A DNA stretch of 64,000 nucleotides from Phycisphaeraceae bacterium. Lineage in GTDB: Bacteria; Planctomycetota; Phycisphaerae; Phycisphaerales; UBA1924. The notes under the pieces are model-generated. The model was not told the origin of the DNA. It did not search any database and saw nothing but the letters and a program-made list of their open reading frames with translations. The stretch lies in assembly GCA_019454185.1 (NCBI GenBank), contig CP075368.1, forward strand, positions 1,426,001 through 1,490,000, written 5' to 3'. This document shows positions 43,586 to 53,248 of the stretch, piece by piece (position 1 is the stretch's first letter; every line of letters starts with the position of its first letter). A program made the translations under genes and the position numbers.

Positions 43586-44620
43586 CTACAACTGGTTGAG
43601 GAACCGGATGTCGTTCTGGTAGAGCAGGCGGATATCCGGGATGCCGTATTTGCCCATGGCCAGCCGTTCGATGCCGAATCCGAAGGCGAAGCCCGTCCAC
43701 TCTTCGGAATCGATGCCGCACGCTTGCAGGACGGCGGGATCGACCATGCCGCAGCCGCCGAGTTCCATCCATCGTTCGGGCTGGTCGGGTCGGAGGCGGA
43801 TCTTCATGTCGAACTCGGCGGAGGGTTCGGTGAAGGGGAAGAAGGAGGGGCGGAGGCGGACGTCGGCGTTCGGCCCGAAGTAGGCGCGAGCGAAGTGCAG
43901 GAGCGTGGACTTGAGGTCCTGCATGGTGACGCCCCGGTCGATGTAGAGCCCTTCGATCTGGTGGAACATGAAGGAGTGGGTCGCGTCGACGGTGTCGGGG
44001 CGATAGACGCGTCCGGGTGAGACGATCTTGATGGGTGGACCGCTGCGTTCGGCGATCATGCGCTCCATCGTTCGGATCTGCACGGTCGAGGTCTGGGAGC
44101 GGAGCATGCGAGGGCGTGTCGTTGTGCGGGGATCGTCGACGTAGAAGTTGTCGATGGGCTCGCGGGCTGGGTGGTTCGGGGGGATGTTGAGCTTGATGAA
44201 GTTGTGCTCGTCGTCTTCGAGTTCCGGTCCGTCGGCGACCTGGAAGCCCATGCAGGCGAAGACATCGACGAGTTCGTCGCGGACGCGCGTGATGATGTGG
44301 CGGCGGGCGACTGTCTCTGAGCGGAGCAGGCCGGGCTCGCTGAGATCGATCATCGGGCCTGAGGCTGCGGCGGCTCCTGCGCCGAGCGCGGCCTTTCGCG
44401 AATCGAAGGCGGATTCGAGCGTGGACTTCAGCGCGTTGAGACGCTGTCCGACAGCGGGCTTGTCGGCCGGGGGCACGTCCTTCAGACGGGGCATGAGGGC
44501 CTTTAGTTTGCCCTTGGGGCCGATGTATGCCTGGCGCCAGGATTCGAGCGTGTCGGCGTCGGAGGCGGCGGCGAGCTCGGCGAGCGCGCCGGATTCGATC
44601 GACTCAATCTCTGCGAGCAT
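43586..44620 (-). CDS. pheS: Phenylalanyl-tRNA synthetase alpha subunit
   Basis: A 344-residue catalytic subunit that charges tRNA-Phe with its beta partner. An N-terminal coiled coil (about 1-80) is followed by the class II core with motif 2 around SHTFMFHQIEGLYID-like sequence and motif 3 GFAFGFGIERLAM near 318-330. pheT is not in the window; pheS and pheT are usually adjacent, so here they are probably split. It follows the small lipoprotein gene, downstream of rplQ. Confidence 0.95.
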   Translation of the reverse strand: MLAEIESIESGALAELAAASDADTLESWRQAYIGPKGKLKALMPRLKDVPPADKPAVGQRLNALKSTLESAFDSRKAALGAGAAAASGPMIDLSEPGLLRSETVARRHIITRVRDELVDVFACMGFQVADGPELEDDEHNFIKLNIPPNHPAREPIDNFYVDDPRTTTRPRMLRSQTSTVQIRTMERMIAERSGPPIKIVSPGRVYRPDTVDATHSFMFHQIEGLYIDRGVTMQDLKSTLLHFARAYFGPNADVRLRPSFFPFTEPSAEFDMKIRLRPDQPERWMELGGCGMVDPAVLQACGIDSEEWTGFAFGFGIERLAMGKYGIPDIRLLYQNDIRFLNQL

Positions 44621-44659
44621 GGGGTTGGTCTCTTGTGTCGCGCGAGCGGGGGGTGCGGC

Positions 44660-44899
44660 TCAGCGCGGCGCGGCGTTCGGGTTTGATGGGCGGGGGAGCG
44701 TCTGGGCCGTGGGACCGGCGGGCGCGTGCTCGATCTCGGGAGCATCATCGTCGGGGTTCATGGCTCGATCTGTCGGTGAGTAGGCGTGCGGATAGGTCTT
44801 GTAGCAGTTGTCCTTTGAGCGGCAGCCGACAAGCGAAGACGCGGAGAGGGCGATGCATCCGAGGATCACGCCGAAGGATCTTGCGGTCCGGGTGGACAT
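44660..44899 (-). CDS. Small putative lipoprotein
   Basis: A 79-residue protein with a lipoprotein-type signal (SFGVILGCIALSASSLVGC, Cys near 26 as the lipidation site) and a short, proline-rich tail. ATG 44899 starts the signal. It sits between rplQ and pheS, separated from rplQ by a terminator. No function can be assigned. Confidence 0.55.
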   Translation of the reverse strand: MSTRTARSFGVILGCIALSASSLVGCRSKDNCYKTYPHAYSPTDRAMNPDDDAPEIEHAPAGPTAQTLPRPSNPNAAPR

Positions 44900-44968
44900 G
44901 GTTGCGACCCCGGTCAAGTGCCGCGACAAGCGGCTGTTGGCGGCATTGTACGCGGAAGATGGAAAGCA

Positions 44969-44997
44969 CAACGCCCGCACGGCGTGTGCGGGCGTTG
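44969..44997 (-). terminator. Terminator of the ribosomal super-operon after rplQ
   Basis: A perfect 12-bp stem CAACGCCCGCAC/GTGCGGGCGTTG with a 5-base loop, followed on the minus strand by TGCTTTCC. It marks the end of the rpsJ-rplQ cluster. Confidence 0.8.
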
Positions 44998-45053
44998 GGG
45001 TGGACATGTGATTGCACTCGATCGCAAGATCAGGTGCCAGACCAGTCGCGGGA

Positions 45054-45671
45054 TCAGGCGGAAGCGGCTTCCTTGCGGACCTTGGCGGCGTAGGCGGTGC
45101 GCTTGTCTGCGATGCGGCGGCGGGTGCTGGGCTTGCCGCCGATCTCCGGGCCTTGCTCGTTTCCGACGAGCTGGATGACGCAGAGTTCACCGGCATCGCC
45201 GAGGCGTGCGCGTCCGAGCTTGACGATGCGGGTGTAGCCACCCGCGCGATCCTGGTAGCGAGGTGCGATGTTGTCGAAGATGTGCTTGACGATCTTCGGT
45301 GCCTTGCGGAGCTCGCCGTAGCGGTTTCGCTCGACCTGGCTGGACTCGGGCAGGTTGAAGAACTGGCCGGAGAAGTCGCGGAGCTTTTCGACGTGCTCCT
45401 TCTCGGCGTCGGATGCGTTCTTGGGGAGGTAGAGCCACTCGAAGCCGCGACGGTCGCCACCGAGCTTGGCGATGACCATGCGTCGAGAGTGAAGGTCTCC
45501 ACGCTTTGCGAGCGTGATGATCTTCTCGACGAAGGGCTGTACGGCCTTGGCGCGGGGGACGGTGGTGGTGACCTGTCCGTGCTCGAAGAGACCCGCGGCG
45601 ATGTTGCGGAGGGTCGAGAGTCGGTGGGCTGTGGTACGGCCGAGCTTGTATCCGGCCTTGCGATGGCGCAT
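45054..45671 (-). CDS. rplQ: 50S ribosomal protein L17
   Basis: A 205-residue L17 starting MRHRKAGYKLGRT. The usual bacterial L17 has about 120 residues. The extra length is an insertion and C-terminal tail, including VEKLRDFSGQFFNL near 92 and a basic end. Last gene of the ribosomal cluster, next to rpoA as in most bacteria. Confidence 0.94.
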   Translation of the reverse strand: MRHRKAGYKLGRTTAHRLSTLRNIAAGLFEHGQVTTTVPRAKAVQPFVEKIITLAKRGDLHSRRMVIAKLGGDRRGFEWLYLPKNASDAEKEHVEKLRDFSGQFFNLPESSQVERNRYGELRKAPKIVKHIFDNIAPRYQDRAGGYTRIVKLGRARLGDAGELCVIQLVGNEQGPEIGGKPSTRRRIADKRTAYAAKVRKEAASA

Positions 45672-45819
45672 CGGAGAGACTCCAGAGGTCGATCATGAAA
45701 GCCCGGCGGCGGGGCCGACGGGCCTTGATACTAGGCGTCGATCGGGCGAACGAGGAGTTGCCTCGGCCGCGTGGAAGGGGCGAACAGTTCCCTGCTTTGC
45801 CCACTGGGACTCGGGACGA

Positions 45820-46824
45820 TTACTTCTGAGGCGGCGAGTACCCCTCGGGGAGGGCGATGCCGAGGTCCAGGCCGATGTCCTGGAGCTTGCGCTTGACCTC
45901 TCGGAGGGATGTTCTGCCGAAGGAGCGGAGTTTGAGGAGATCGGTGTCGGTCTGGGTAACGAGCTGTGCGACGTGCTCGATGCGTGCCGACTCGAGGCAG
46001 TTGGAGGCCCGGACGGAGAGGTCGAGCTCCGACACGGGGGTGTTGAGCTTGCGGATGAGTTCCTCGTCGACTCCGGCGGCTGCGGCGGCCTCGTCGGAGA
46101 CGCGGTCGGAGCCGAGTTCGAAGTACTGGACGAAGGGGTTGAGGTGCTTTCTGAGGATCTTGGCGGCCTCGACCATGGCCATGTCGGAGGAGATGGTGCC
46201 GTTGGTCCAGATCTCGATCGTGAGCTTGTCGTAGTTGGTGCGCTGTCCGACGCGTGTGTCCTCGACCTTGTAGCGGACGCGCTGGACAGGGGAGTAGATC
46301 GCGTCGACGTGGATAAGGCCGATTTCCTGCTCGTCGGCCTTGCCGTACTGCTCGGTCGCGGGGACGTATCCGCGGCCCTTGGCGACGTGGAGTTCCATCT
46401 CGAAATCGACCTCGCTGGTGAGCGTGGCGATGACGAGGTCTTTGTTGACGATGGTGACGGAGGGGTCGCCCTCGATCAGGTCGGCGGTGACATCGCCGGG
46501 GCCCTGGGCCGCGAGGCGGAGGGTCTTGGGCTCGTCGGAGTCCATGCGGACGACGAGGTTCTTGACGTTGAGGATGATGTCGGTGACATCTTCCATGACG
46601 CCGGGGAGGGAGGTGAACTCGTGGGTTGCGCCCTTGATCTTGACGGCGGTGACGGCGGCACCTTCGAGCGAGGAGAGGAGGACGCGACGGAGTGAGTTTC
46701 CGATGGTTGTGCCGAAGCCGCGTTCGAACGGCTCGACCGTGAACCGGCCGTAGACCTCGCTGCGGAACTTGGAATCGGGAGCAACACGTGTGGGCAATTC
46801 AAGCCCGCGCCAACGAACCCGCAT
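45820..46824 (-). CDS. rpoA: RNA polymerase alpha subunit
   Basis: A 334-residue alpha subunit. N-terminal assembly domain (about 1-235, GFGTTIGNSLRRVLLSSLEG) and C-terminal domain (about 260-325, with LKLRSFGRTSLREVKRKL, the helix-hairpin-helix that binds UP elements and activators). It follows rpsK by about 160 bases; rpsD, usually between them, is missing. Confidence 0.97.
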   Translation of the reverse strand: MRVRWRGLELPTRVAPDSKFRSEVYGRFTVEPFERGFGTTIGNSLRRVLLSSLEGAAVTAVKIKGATHEFTSLPGVMEDVTDIILNVKNLVVRMDSDEPKTLRLAAQGPGDVTADLIEGDPSVTIVNKDLVIATLTSEVDFEMELHVAKGRGYVPATEQYGKADEQEIGLIHVDAIYSPVQRVRYKVEDTRVGQRTNYDKLTIEIWTNGTISSDMAMVEAAKILRKHLNPFVQYFELGSDRVSDEAAAAAGVDEELIRKLNTPVSELDLSVRASNCLESARIEHVAQLVTQTDTDLLKLRSFGRTSLREVKRKLQDIGLDLGIALPEGYSPPQK

Positions 46825-46983
46825 GGGTGTGACCTCTGCTATCCAGCGGACGCCTTGATGACGCGCGGTGTTCCGATTCTCGGCTCGTGACGGGCCCGCT
46901 GGAACCCGTTGTCCTTCTGCTCGGATGCCGCATGAACGAAGCGTTGGGCACGGCTCTCGTCGTGCCCGACGTGTGATGACGGA

Positions 46984-47361
46984 TCAGACGCGGCGGCGCT
47001 TGCGAGGACGACAGCCGTTGTGGGGAACGGGCGTGCGGTCTTCGATGGCGGTGACGCGGAGGCCTGTGGAGACAAGGCCGTTGACGGCGGATTCGCGTCC
47101 GGCGCCTGCGCCGGTGATGCGGACCTCGACCTCGGTCATGCCGATCTTGCGGACCTTCTGGCCGCACTGCTCACCGGCACGCGTGGCTGCGAAGGGGGTG
47201 CTCTTGCGAGTGCCCTTGAATCCGATGGTTCCGGCGGAGTCCCACGCGAGGGCCTCGCCGTTCATGTCGGTGATGGTGACGATGGTGTTGTTCTGCGTCG
47301 CGCGAACGTGGGCGATGCCACGAACGACGTTCTTGCGAATCTTCTTGACCTTCTTGGCCAT
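46984..47361 (-). CDS. rpsK: 30S ribosomal protein S11
   Basis: A 125-residue S11. Signature [18 protein letters not shown] and the end [18 protein letters not shown] are intact. Directly after rpsM. Confidence 0.97.
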   Translation of the reverse strand: MAKKVKKIRKNVVRGIAHVRATQNNTIVTITDMNGEALAWDSAGTIGFKGTRKSTPFAATRAGEQCGQKVRKIGMTEVEVRITGAGAGRESAVNGLVSTGLRVTAIEDRTPVPHNGCRPRKRRRV

Positions 47362-47424
47362 GACAACCTCTGTGTGCGGCGCACGCGTGCGGCGTGAGGG
47401 CGGGTGCGGATCGGATGATCAGGA

Positions 47425-47805
47425 TTACTTGGCCTTGACGCTCTTCTTGCCGGCGACGGTCTTCTTGCGACCCTTGCGAGTGCGGGCGTTGGAGCGGGTG
47501 CGCTGGCCTCTGGCGGGAAGGCCCTTGCGGTGGCGCTCGCCTCGGTAGGACTTGATGTCCTTGAGGCGTTGCACGTTCTGCTGGACCTGGCGACGGAGGG
47601 CACCCTCGACGAGATAGCCGCCGTCGATGATCGCGTTGATCTGCGCGATGGCGGTCTCGGTGACCTCGTTGGCGCGCACGTCACCATCGACACCCGCTTC
47701 TGCGAGGATGTCTGCGGCGAACTTGGGGCCGATCCCGTGGATGTACTGGAGGGCGTAGAGGATCTTCTTGCGATCCGGAACGTCAATACCTGCGATACGG
47801 GGCAC
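47425..47805 (-). CDS. rpsM: 30S ribosomal protein S13
   Basis: A 126-residue S13. Typical start MPRIAGIDVPDRKKILYALQYIHGIG and basic end GLPARGQRTRSNARTRKG. It lies between rpmJ and rpsK. Confidence 0.97.
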   Translation of the reverse strand: MPRIAGIDVPDRKKILYALQYIHGIGPKFAADILAEAGVDGDVRANEVTETAIAQINAIIDGGYLVEGALRRQVQQNVQRLKDIKSYRGERHRKGLPARGQRTRSNARTRKGRKKTVAGKKSVKAK

Positions 47806-47834
47806 TCGTGCGCTCCTGCTAAAAGATCAGAGAC

Positions 47835-47951
47835 TCAGCCCTGAACCTGCTTGTGCTTGGGTTCCGCCTTGCAGATGACCCGGACCTTGCCCTTGCGGCG
47901 AACGATCTGGCAGCTGCCACAGACTCTCTTGACACTCGACCGAACCTTCAT
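47835..47951 (-). CDS. rpmJ: 50S ribosomal protein L36
   Basis: A 38-residue L36 ([20 protein letters not shown] at the N-terminus). Cys11 and Cys14 are present; the later zinc ligands are C27 and H33, giving the standard Cys3-His zinc site. Followed by rpsM after 29 bases. Confidence 0.93.
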   Translation of the reverse strand: MKVRSSVKRVCGSCQIVRRKGKVRVICKAEPKHKQVQG

Positions 47952-48201
47952 GGCCCACCTCCGACACCGGCATGACGCCGTGTCCGACACGCCACGGGAA
48001 ACTCTCGACACTTCTGGATCAACCCCGAAACGGGATCGATCCACCCCCACTGCTACGCCCGTGGGACGCAACAATAGGCCAATCCGATTGGCCGGGCTGG
48101 GATGTTAGACCTGGTCTGCCAGGAAGTCACGTCCAAGATTGGGGCCTGATCGGGCCTGTTCCCGGGGCGATGCCTGGCCGGCTCGCCAGCGGGGCTGGTG
48201 A

Positions 48202-48426
48202 TCAGTGCCGGTACGTGATTCTGGCCTTGGAGAGGTCGTATGGGGTCATCTCGACGGTGACGCGGTCGCCGGGGAGGATGCGGATGTAGTTCATGCGCAT
48301 CTTGCCGGAGACGTAGGCCAAGACCTCTGTCTTCTGCTCGTTGGGCAGCCGGACCTTGAACATGGCGTTTGGGAGCGCCTCGGTGACCACCGCATCAAAT
48401 GTAAACTTGTCGTCCTGCTTTGACAT
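48202..48426 (-). CDS. infA: Translation initiation factor IF-1
   Basis: A 74-residue OB-fold factor that occupies the A site during initiation. The motifs [14 protein letters not shown] and [19 protein letters not shown] are canonical. It lies between map and rpmJ, as in many Gram-positive ribosomal clusters. Confidence 0.96.
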   Translation of the reverse strand: MSKQDDKFTFDAVVTEALPNAMFKVRLPNEQKTEVLAYVSGKMRMNYIRILPGDRVTVEMTPYDLSKARITYRH

Positions 48427-48474
48427 ACTTGCCCGTGTGCTCGGAAGAGTGAAGATCGATCGGCGAGTGCCGCA

Positions 48475-49263
48475 TCAGATCGGCGCACCGGTGAGCATCC
48501 GATAGCCGCCTCGAACAATAGCCACCATTCGCTCCTCATGGCAGCCGACGGCGTTGTCAGCGGCGAGAACCGTCCATCCGTCGGAGCCGGTGATGGTCTT
48601 GGCGTTGCCACGGACGAGGATCGGCTCGACGGTAAGAACCATGCCTGGTCTGAGTATGAAGTCTTCGTTCGGGCTGAGGGGGGACCCGGCGTTCAGGAGC
48701 GGAGCACGCGGCGGCTCGTGCAGTGCCCTTCCGATGCCGTGTCCGGCGTATGGCTCGACGAGACGTGTGTCGGTCTCCCCCACTGCTTTCGCGACGGCTT
48801 GGACGATCGTCGACCACGCGATGCCGGGCTCCATCATTGTGATTGCCAGCTTGAGGATCTCGAGCGTGCGGGCGTGAAGCTCGCGGTGGTGATCCGGCAC
48901 GGGGTCGATGAGGACTGTTCGTGCGGCATCTGCGCACCACCCGTCGAGGGTCAGGCCAAGATCGACCGAGACCACATCGCCGGGGCGCAGCAAACGCTCT
49001 CCTGGGATTCCGTGGACGAGTTCGTTGTTGATCGAGACGCAGAGGTGGCCGGGGAAGGGCGGGCGACCGTCGGGCCCTTTGTGGCCGAGGAAGAGCGGGG
49101 ATGCACCCGCGCGTTTGATCTCTTCTCGCGCGATGGCGTCCAGATCGCGTGTGATGCAGCCGGGGACGCAGGCGGACGCGATGCGATCGAGCGCGGCCCA
49201 GCACGCGCGGCCTGCTCGCGCGAGCGCGTCGATCTCGCTGTCGGAGCGGAGGTGTATCGCCAT
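48475..49263 (-). CDS. map: Methionine aminopeptidase, type I
   Basis: A 262-residue enzyme that removes the initiator Met. The metal ligands are visible: the Asp in SVDLGL and the Asp in CADAARTV, then the His in AGHGIGRALHE, and Glu residues in TVEPIL and HEERMV. Starts at ATG 49263, 26 bases after secY. adk, commonly between secY and map, is absent. Confidence 0.95.
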   Translation of the reverse strand: MAIHLRSDSEIDALARAGRACWAALDRIASACVPGCITRDLDAIAREEIKRAGASPLFLGHKGPDGRPPFPGHLCVSINNELVHGIPGERLLRPGDVVSVDLGLTLDGWCADAARTVLIDPVPDHHRELHARTLEILKLAITMMEPGIAWSTIVQAVAKAVGETDTRLVEPYAGHGIGRALHEPPRAPLLNAGSPLSPNEDFILRPGMVLTVEPILVRGNAKTITGSDGWTVLAADNAVGCHEERMVAIVRGGYRMLTGAPI

Positions 49264-49289
49264 GGCATGATGCGCGTCGGCGGCTTGCG

Positions 49290-50690
49290 TCAGGCGCGGG
49301 GGCCGCGGATTCGAGGCGCGTTGCCCGCGCTGTCTCCACCGAGGAAGCCAGCGTAGTTTCGCATCAGCAGGTTCGCTTCGATCCTCTGGAGGAGGTCGAG
49401 ACTGACGGAGACCACGATGAGCAGGCCGGTGCCGCCGAGGAACTGTGCGACGGACCAGTCGATTCGCATTGAGGTTGCGATGACCTGCGGGAGGATGGCG
49501 ATGATGACGAGCATGCCAGCACCGACGAAGGTGATGCGTTCCATCACGGATTCGAGGTATTCGGCGGTGCGGGGCCCGGGCCTCAGGCCTGGGATGAACG
49601 AGCCGTGCTCTTTGAGCTGCTTGCTCATCTCCTCGGGATTGAACTGGATGGTGATCCAGACATAACTGAAGAAGAAGATGAGGATCGCTTCGAGGACAAC
49701 GAACAGGAACTGGCCGGCGGTGAGGTTTGCACCGAGCCACTGGAGCGTCTGGGTGAAGAAACCGATGTTGCCGGCAGCGCGGAGCTGTTCACCGAGTCCG
49801 GAGATGAGCACCTGGGGGAAGATCATGAGGGAGGAGGCGAAGATGACGGGCATGACGCCGCTGTGGTTGACGCGGAGCGGGAGATAGGAGCGTTGGCCTC
49901 CGAAGACGCGGCGGCCTCGCGTGTGCTTGGCCTGTTGGACGGGGATTCGTCGCTGTGCGACGGTCATGAGGACCGCGCCCATGATGACGCCGACAAACCC
50001 GAGCGCGAGCAGGATGATGCTCATCCAGTCGAGCTGATTCGGATCGGACGGATTGAAGTTCTCGATCAGCCACTTCACGGCGTTGGGCATGCCCGTGATG
50101 ATGCCGGCGGTGATGATGAGCGAGACACCGTTGCCGATGCCGTGTCGGTCGATCTGTTCGCCGAGCCACATCAGGAACATGGTGCCGGCGGTGAGCATGG
50201 AGATTGCGGTGACCCACCACATGGGGTTTCGGACCCACATGGGATCGACGCCGCCGACGCCCGGGCGAGAGATGAACATCAGCCATCCGATGGCCTGGAA
50301 GACGCAGAGCACGAGGGTGGCGTACCTCGTCCACTCCATGATCTTCTGGCGGCCGGTGGGGCCTTCTTCCTGGATCTTCTTGAGCGCGGGCGAGACGGCC
50401 GTGAGGATCTGGAAGATGATCGACGCGGAGATATAGGGCATGATGCCCAGTCCGAAGATCGTGGACTGGGAGAGAGAGCCGCCCGCGAACATGGCGACGA
50501 AGGATGCGGCCTTCTTGGCTGCGGAGCTCTCGCCTCCCTGGGTGGCGAAGTACTCGCTCAGCGCGCCGGTTTCGATGCCCGGAAGCGGGACCCAGTACCC
50601 GATGCGGTAGACGGCGAGCATCGCGAGGGTGAACAGGATTTTGTTCCGCAGTTCCGGTATCGAGAAGATGTTTGCGATGATCTTGAACAT
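49290..50690 (-). CDS. secY: Protein translocase channel subunit SecY
   Basis: A 466-residue core of the Sec translocon with about ten transmembrane helices. The first periplasmic loop and plug region (GSLSQSTIFGLGIMPYISASII) and loop segment GLRPGPRTAEYLE are typical. It follows rplO in the spc-type order. Confidence 0.96.
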   Translation of the reverse strand: MFKIIANIFSIPELRNKILFTLAMLAVYRIGYWVPLPGIETGALSEYFATQGGESSAAKKAASFVAMFAGGSLSQSTIFGLGIMPYISASIIFQILTAVSPALKKIQEEGPTGRQKIMEWTRYATLVLCVFQAIGWLMFISRPGVGGVDPMWVRNPMWWVTAISMLTAGTMFLMWLGEQIDRHGIGNGVSLIITAGIITGMPNAVKWLIENFNPSDPNQLDWMSIILLALGFVGVIMGAVLMTVAQRRIPVQQAKHTRGRRVFGGQRSYLPLRVNHSGVMPVIFASSLMIFPQVLISGLGEQLRAAGNIGFFTQTLQWLGANLTAGQFLFVVLEAILIFFFSYVWITIQFNPEEMSKQLKEHGSFIPGLRPGPRTAEYLESVMERITFVGAGMLVIIAILPQVIATSMRIDWSVAQFLGGTGLLIVVSVSLDLLQRIEANLLMRNYAGFLGGDSAGNAPRIRGPRA

Positions 50691-50757
50691 CGTGATTCCG
50701 TGATGGATCTTCTGTTGGTCGTCCCTGACGCGTGCGAAACGTCCCTCTGACGGACAA

Positions 50758-50782
50758 GACGCCGACCCGGTGGGTCGGCGTC
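50758..50782 (-). terminator. Strong hairpin between rplO and secY
   Basis: A perfect 11-bp stem GACGCCGACCC/GGGTCGGCGTC with a 3-base loop, followed on the minus strand by TTGTC. It probably acts as an attenuator that lowers secY and downstream expression relative to ribosomal proteins. Confidence 0.6.
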
Positions 50783-50831
50783 CGCCGGATGGGTCATGAT
50801 GGTAGGCCCAGATCGCTGCCGATCCGTGGGC

Positions 50832-51431
50832 TCATTCCTGTGCTGCTTCCTGAGCGGCCACTGCGGCCTTGCCTCGCGAGTTCGCGCCTCGCTTGAGCTT
50901 CTTGGTGAGCTTCTTGGGCGACTTGTCCTCGGCGTTGCGATCAACGCCCCGGACATGATCACGGCGGGTGCCCGTTTCGTGGACCTTGCCACCTGCGCCC
51001 TCGATCAGGCGACGAGCGGACATGGAGACGCGGCTGGCGGTGACGTCGAGCTTGGACTTGAGTCCGTCCTCGCCGATCGAGCCGAGGATCTTGAGGTCTC
51101 TGGATGTATCGCGGACCAAACCGGCCTTGATGAGCGTGTCGATATCGACTTTGCCGCCCTTTGCGAAGGCGGGGTGACGGACAATATCGGCGAGGTTGAC
51201 GATCCAGAACTCGGTCTTGAACTGGGCGTTGGTGAAGCCGAACTTCGCCAAGCGGCGGAAGTATGGCATCTGGCCACCCTCGAAGCCACGTTTGGCGGCG
51301 TCGCCGGAGCGTGAGCCCGCACCCTTGTGGCCACGACCGGCCTGCTTGCCCTGGCCGGAGCCGTGTCCGCGTCCGATGCGCTTGCGCTTCTTGCTCTTTC
51401 CGGCAAGTGAGGTGATGTCATGGATCATCAT
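50832..51431 (-). CDS. rplO: 50S ribosomal protein L15
   Basis: A 199-residue L15, longer than the usual about 145 residues because of a basic C-terminal extension from about 150. RIGRGHGSGQGKQAGRGHKG is the diagnostic N-terminal stretch. rpmD (L30), normally just before it, is absent. Confidence 0.95.
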   Translation of the reverse strand: MMIHDITSLAGKSKKRKRIGRGHGSGQGKQAGRGHKGAGSRSGDAAKRGFEGGQMPYFRRLAKFGFTNAQFKTEFWIVNLADIVRHPAFAKGGKVDIDTLIKAGLVRDTSRDLKILGSIGEDGLKSKLDVTASRVSMSARRLIEGAGGKVHETGTRRDHVRGVDRNAEDKSPKKLTKKLKRGANSRGKAAVAAQEAAQE

Positions 51432-51511
51432 GGCCGGTCACTCCTTCGATCGTCTGTCTCTGCGATTGCTGTCTGTATGGGAAGGAAACGGAAGGGCTGT
51501 GGTATCGGTGT

Positions 51512-52222
51512 TCAGGCGTTCTCAGCGGGTGGCGCGGATGCGTCAGCTGCAGGAGCTGGGCTGTCGCTCTGCGGGCCGCGTCCACGGCCACCACGACCGC
51601 CGCCGGGTCCGCCACGACCGCCACGGCCGCCGCGGCGGTCCTGGCCGATGGTGTTGACGGGGCCGCGGGCTTTCTCGCCGGTGGATACGGGCATGAATCG
51701 CTTGCCCTTCTCGATCATGCTCTCGATGTGTGTGGTGTCGAGTTTGACGCCTCTGAGCGTGGCGATCTGCTCTGCGGTGCGAAGGCGACGGAGTGCGTCG
51801 AAGACGGCCTTGACGGTGTTGGTCTTGTTGGTGGAGCCGTAGCACTTGGTGAGGCAGTCGGTGATGCCCGCGATCTCGAGGATCGAGCGGACGGTGCCGC
51901 CTGCGACGACGCCGGTTCCGGGAGCGGCGGGGATGAGCCGCACTTTGGATGCGGAGAAGGTGCCCTCGACCTCGTGCGGGATGGTCGTTCCGACCATGGG
52001 GATCGTGACGAGAGCCCTCTTGGCGTACTTCTGGGCCTTCTCAACGGCGTTGGGTACTTCGTTGGACTTTCCATAGCCGAAGCCGACCTTGCCGCGCCGA
52101 TCGCCGACGACAACGAGCGCACCGAAGGAGAATCGACGGCCGCCTTTGACAGTCGCTGAGGTGCGACCGACGGCGATCGTCGTGGAATCCATCTGGGAGG
52201 ACTGCTCGAGAAGGTCTTGCAT
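51512..52222 (-). CDS. rpsE: 30S ribosomal protein S5
   Basis: A 236-residue S5, longer than the usual about 165 because of a Gly/Arg/Pro-rich C-terminal tail (from about 195, RRGGRGGRGGPGGGRGG). The S5 core has FGYGKSNEVPNAVEKAQKYAKR and VRSILEIAGITDCLTKCYGS. The tail is probably disordered and RNA-binding. Confidence 0.95.
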   Translation of the reverse strand: MQDLLEQSSQMDSTTIAVGRTSATVKGGRRFSFGALVVVGDRRGKVGFGYGKSNEVPNAVEKAQKYAKRALVTIPMVGTTIPHEVEGTFSASKVRLIPAAPGTGVVAGGTVRSILEIAGITDCLTKCYGSTNKTNTVKAVFDALRRLRTAEQIATLRGVKLDTTHIESMIEKGKRFMPVSTGEKARGPVNTIGQDRRGGRGGRGGPGGGRGGRGRGPQSDSPAPAADASAPPAENA

Positions 52223-52283
52223 GGGGTCTGCTCTGCGAGGTGTGGATCTTCGTTTGGTGCGATACGTTGAGTGAACGGGCGGA

Positions 52284-52643
52284 TCAGAACTTCAGGCCGG
52301 CCTCACGAGCGGCGTCGGCGAGTGCCTTGACGCGGCCGTGATACCGGAAGCCGTTGCGATCGAAGACAACCGCGGAGACGCCGGACTGCTTGGCCTTTGC
52401 GGCCAGGCGGGACCCGACATCGGCGGCGGACTTCGTGTTGCCAGGGGTGCCAGCGGCATCCTTGTCACGCGAGGACGCGGCGACGATGGTCGTGCCGTCC
52501 AGGTCGTTGATGAGCTGGGCGTAGATGTGGCCGAGCGAGCGATAGATCGAGAGGCGCGGACGCTCGGCGGTGCCGGCGACCCGCTTGCGGATGCCGATCT
52601 TTCGACGCGTGCGACGCTTTGCCTTGAGTACGTTCTTGTCCAT
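52284..52643 (-). CDS. rplR: 50S ribosomal protein L18
   Basis: A 119-residue L18 that binds 5S rRNA. The motifs [20 protein letters not shown] and [21 protein letters not shown] are typical. Placed between rplF and rpsE. Confidence 0.96.
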   Translation of the reverse strand: MDKNVLKAKRRTRRKIGIRKRVAGTAERPRLSIYRSLGHIYAQLINDLDGTTIVAASSRDKDAAGTPGNTKSAADVGSRLAAKAKQSGVSAVVFDRNGFRYHGRVKALADAAREAGLKF

Positions 52644-52673
52644 GTGTCCGAACCTCTGGAGAGATCATCCGGC

Positions 52674-53219
52674 TCAAGCGCCGAACTGCTTGCCCTGCTT
52701 GCGACGGATTGTTTCGGTGGTGTACTTGATTCCCTTGCCGTTGTACGGCTCGGGCTTGCGCTGCGACCTGACTCGTGCGGCGAACTCGCCGACCATCTGA
52801 CGATCAGCGCCGCTGACACGGATGATCTGCTTGTCGACGACGACATTGATGCCCTTGGGGATCTCGAGGAAGATCGGGCTGGCGAGACCGACCACGAGCT
52901 TGAGCTTGGTTCCCTGCATGGAGGGGGCCCAGCCGACGCCGTTGACCTCGAGCGTCTTCTCATAGCCGTTCGAGACACCCTCGATCATGTTCCTGAGGAT
53001 GGCGCGGGTGGTGCCCCACTGCGCCTTGGCGACGCGATCAGCGGCATCCGCGACGGAGCAGACGATCGACTTCTCGCTCTCGGTCCAGGTGACCTTGACG
53101 AGCGGGTGGTGCTCGAAGACGAGGGTGCCCTTGGGGCCCGTGATCGAGACGCTGCGTCCTGAGATCGCGACCTTGACGTTCGCGGGGACGGGCACTGGCT
53201 TCTTTCCGATCCTTGACAT
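52674..53219 (-). CDS. rplF: 50S ribosomal protein L6
   Basis: A 181-residue L6 with the two-fold repeat of the family. MSRIGKKPVPVP at the start and YNGKGIKYTTETIRRKQGK at the end are diagnostic. Confidence 0.96.
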   Translation of the reverse strand: MSRIGKKPVPVPANVKVAISGRSVSITGPKGTLVFEHHPLVKVTWTESEKSIVCSVADAADRVAKAQWGTTRAILRNMIEGVSNGYEKTLEVNGVGWAPSMQGTKLKLVVGLASPIFLEIPKGINVVVDKQIIRVSGADRQMVGEFAARVRSQRKPEPYNGKGIKYTTETIRRKQGKQFGA

Positions 53220-53248
53220 GGCTTGAACTCCGAAACTCAGGCCCTTCT

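Noticed and set aside
45514..46695. Plus-strand 393-codon frame over rplQ and rpoA
   Set aside because: Antisense to two well-conserved genes, with low-complexity Leu/Gly/Asp/Val content.
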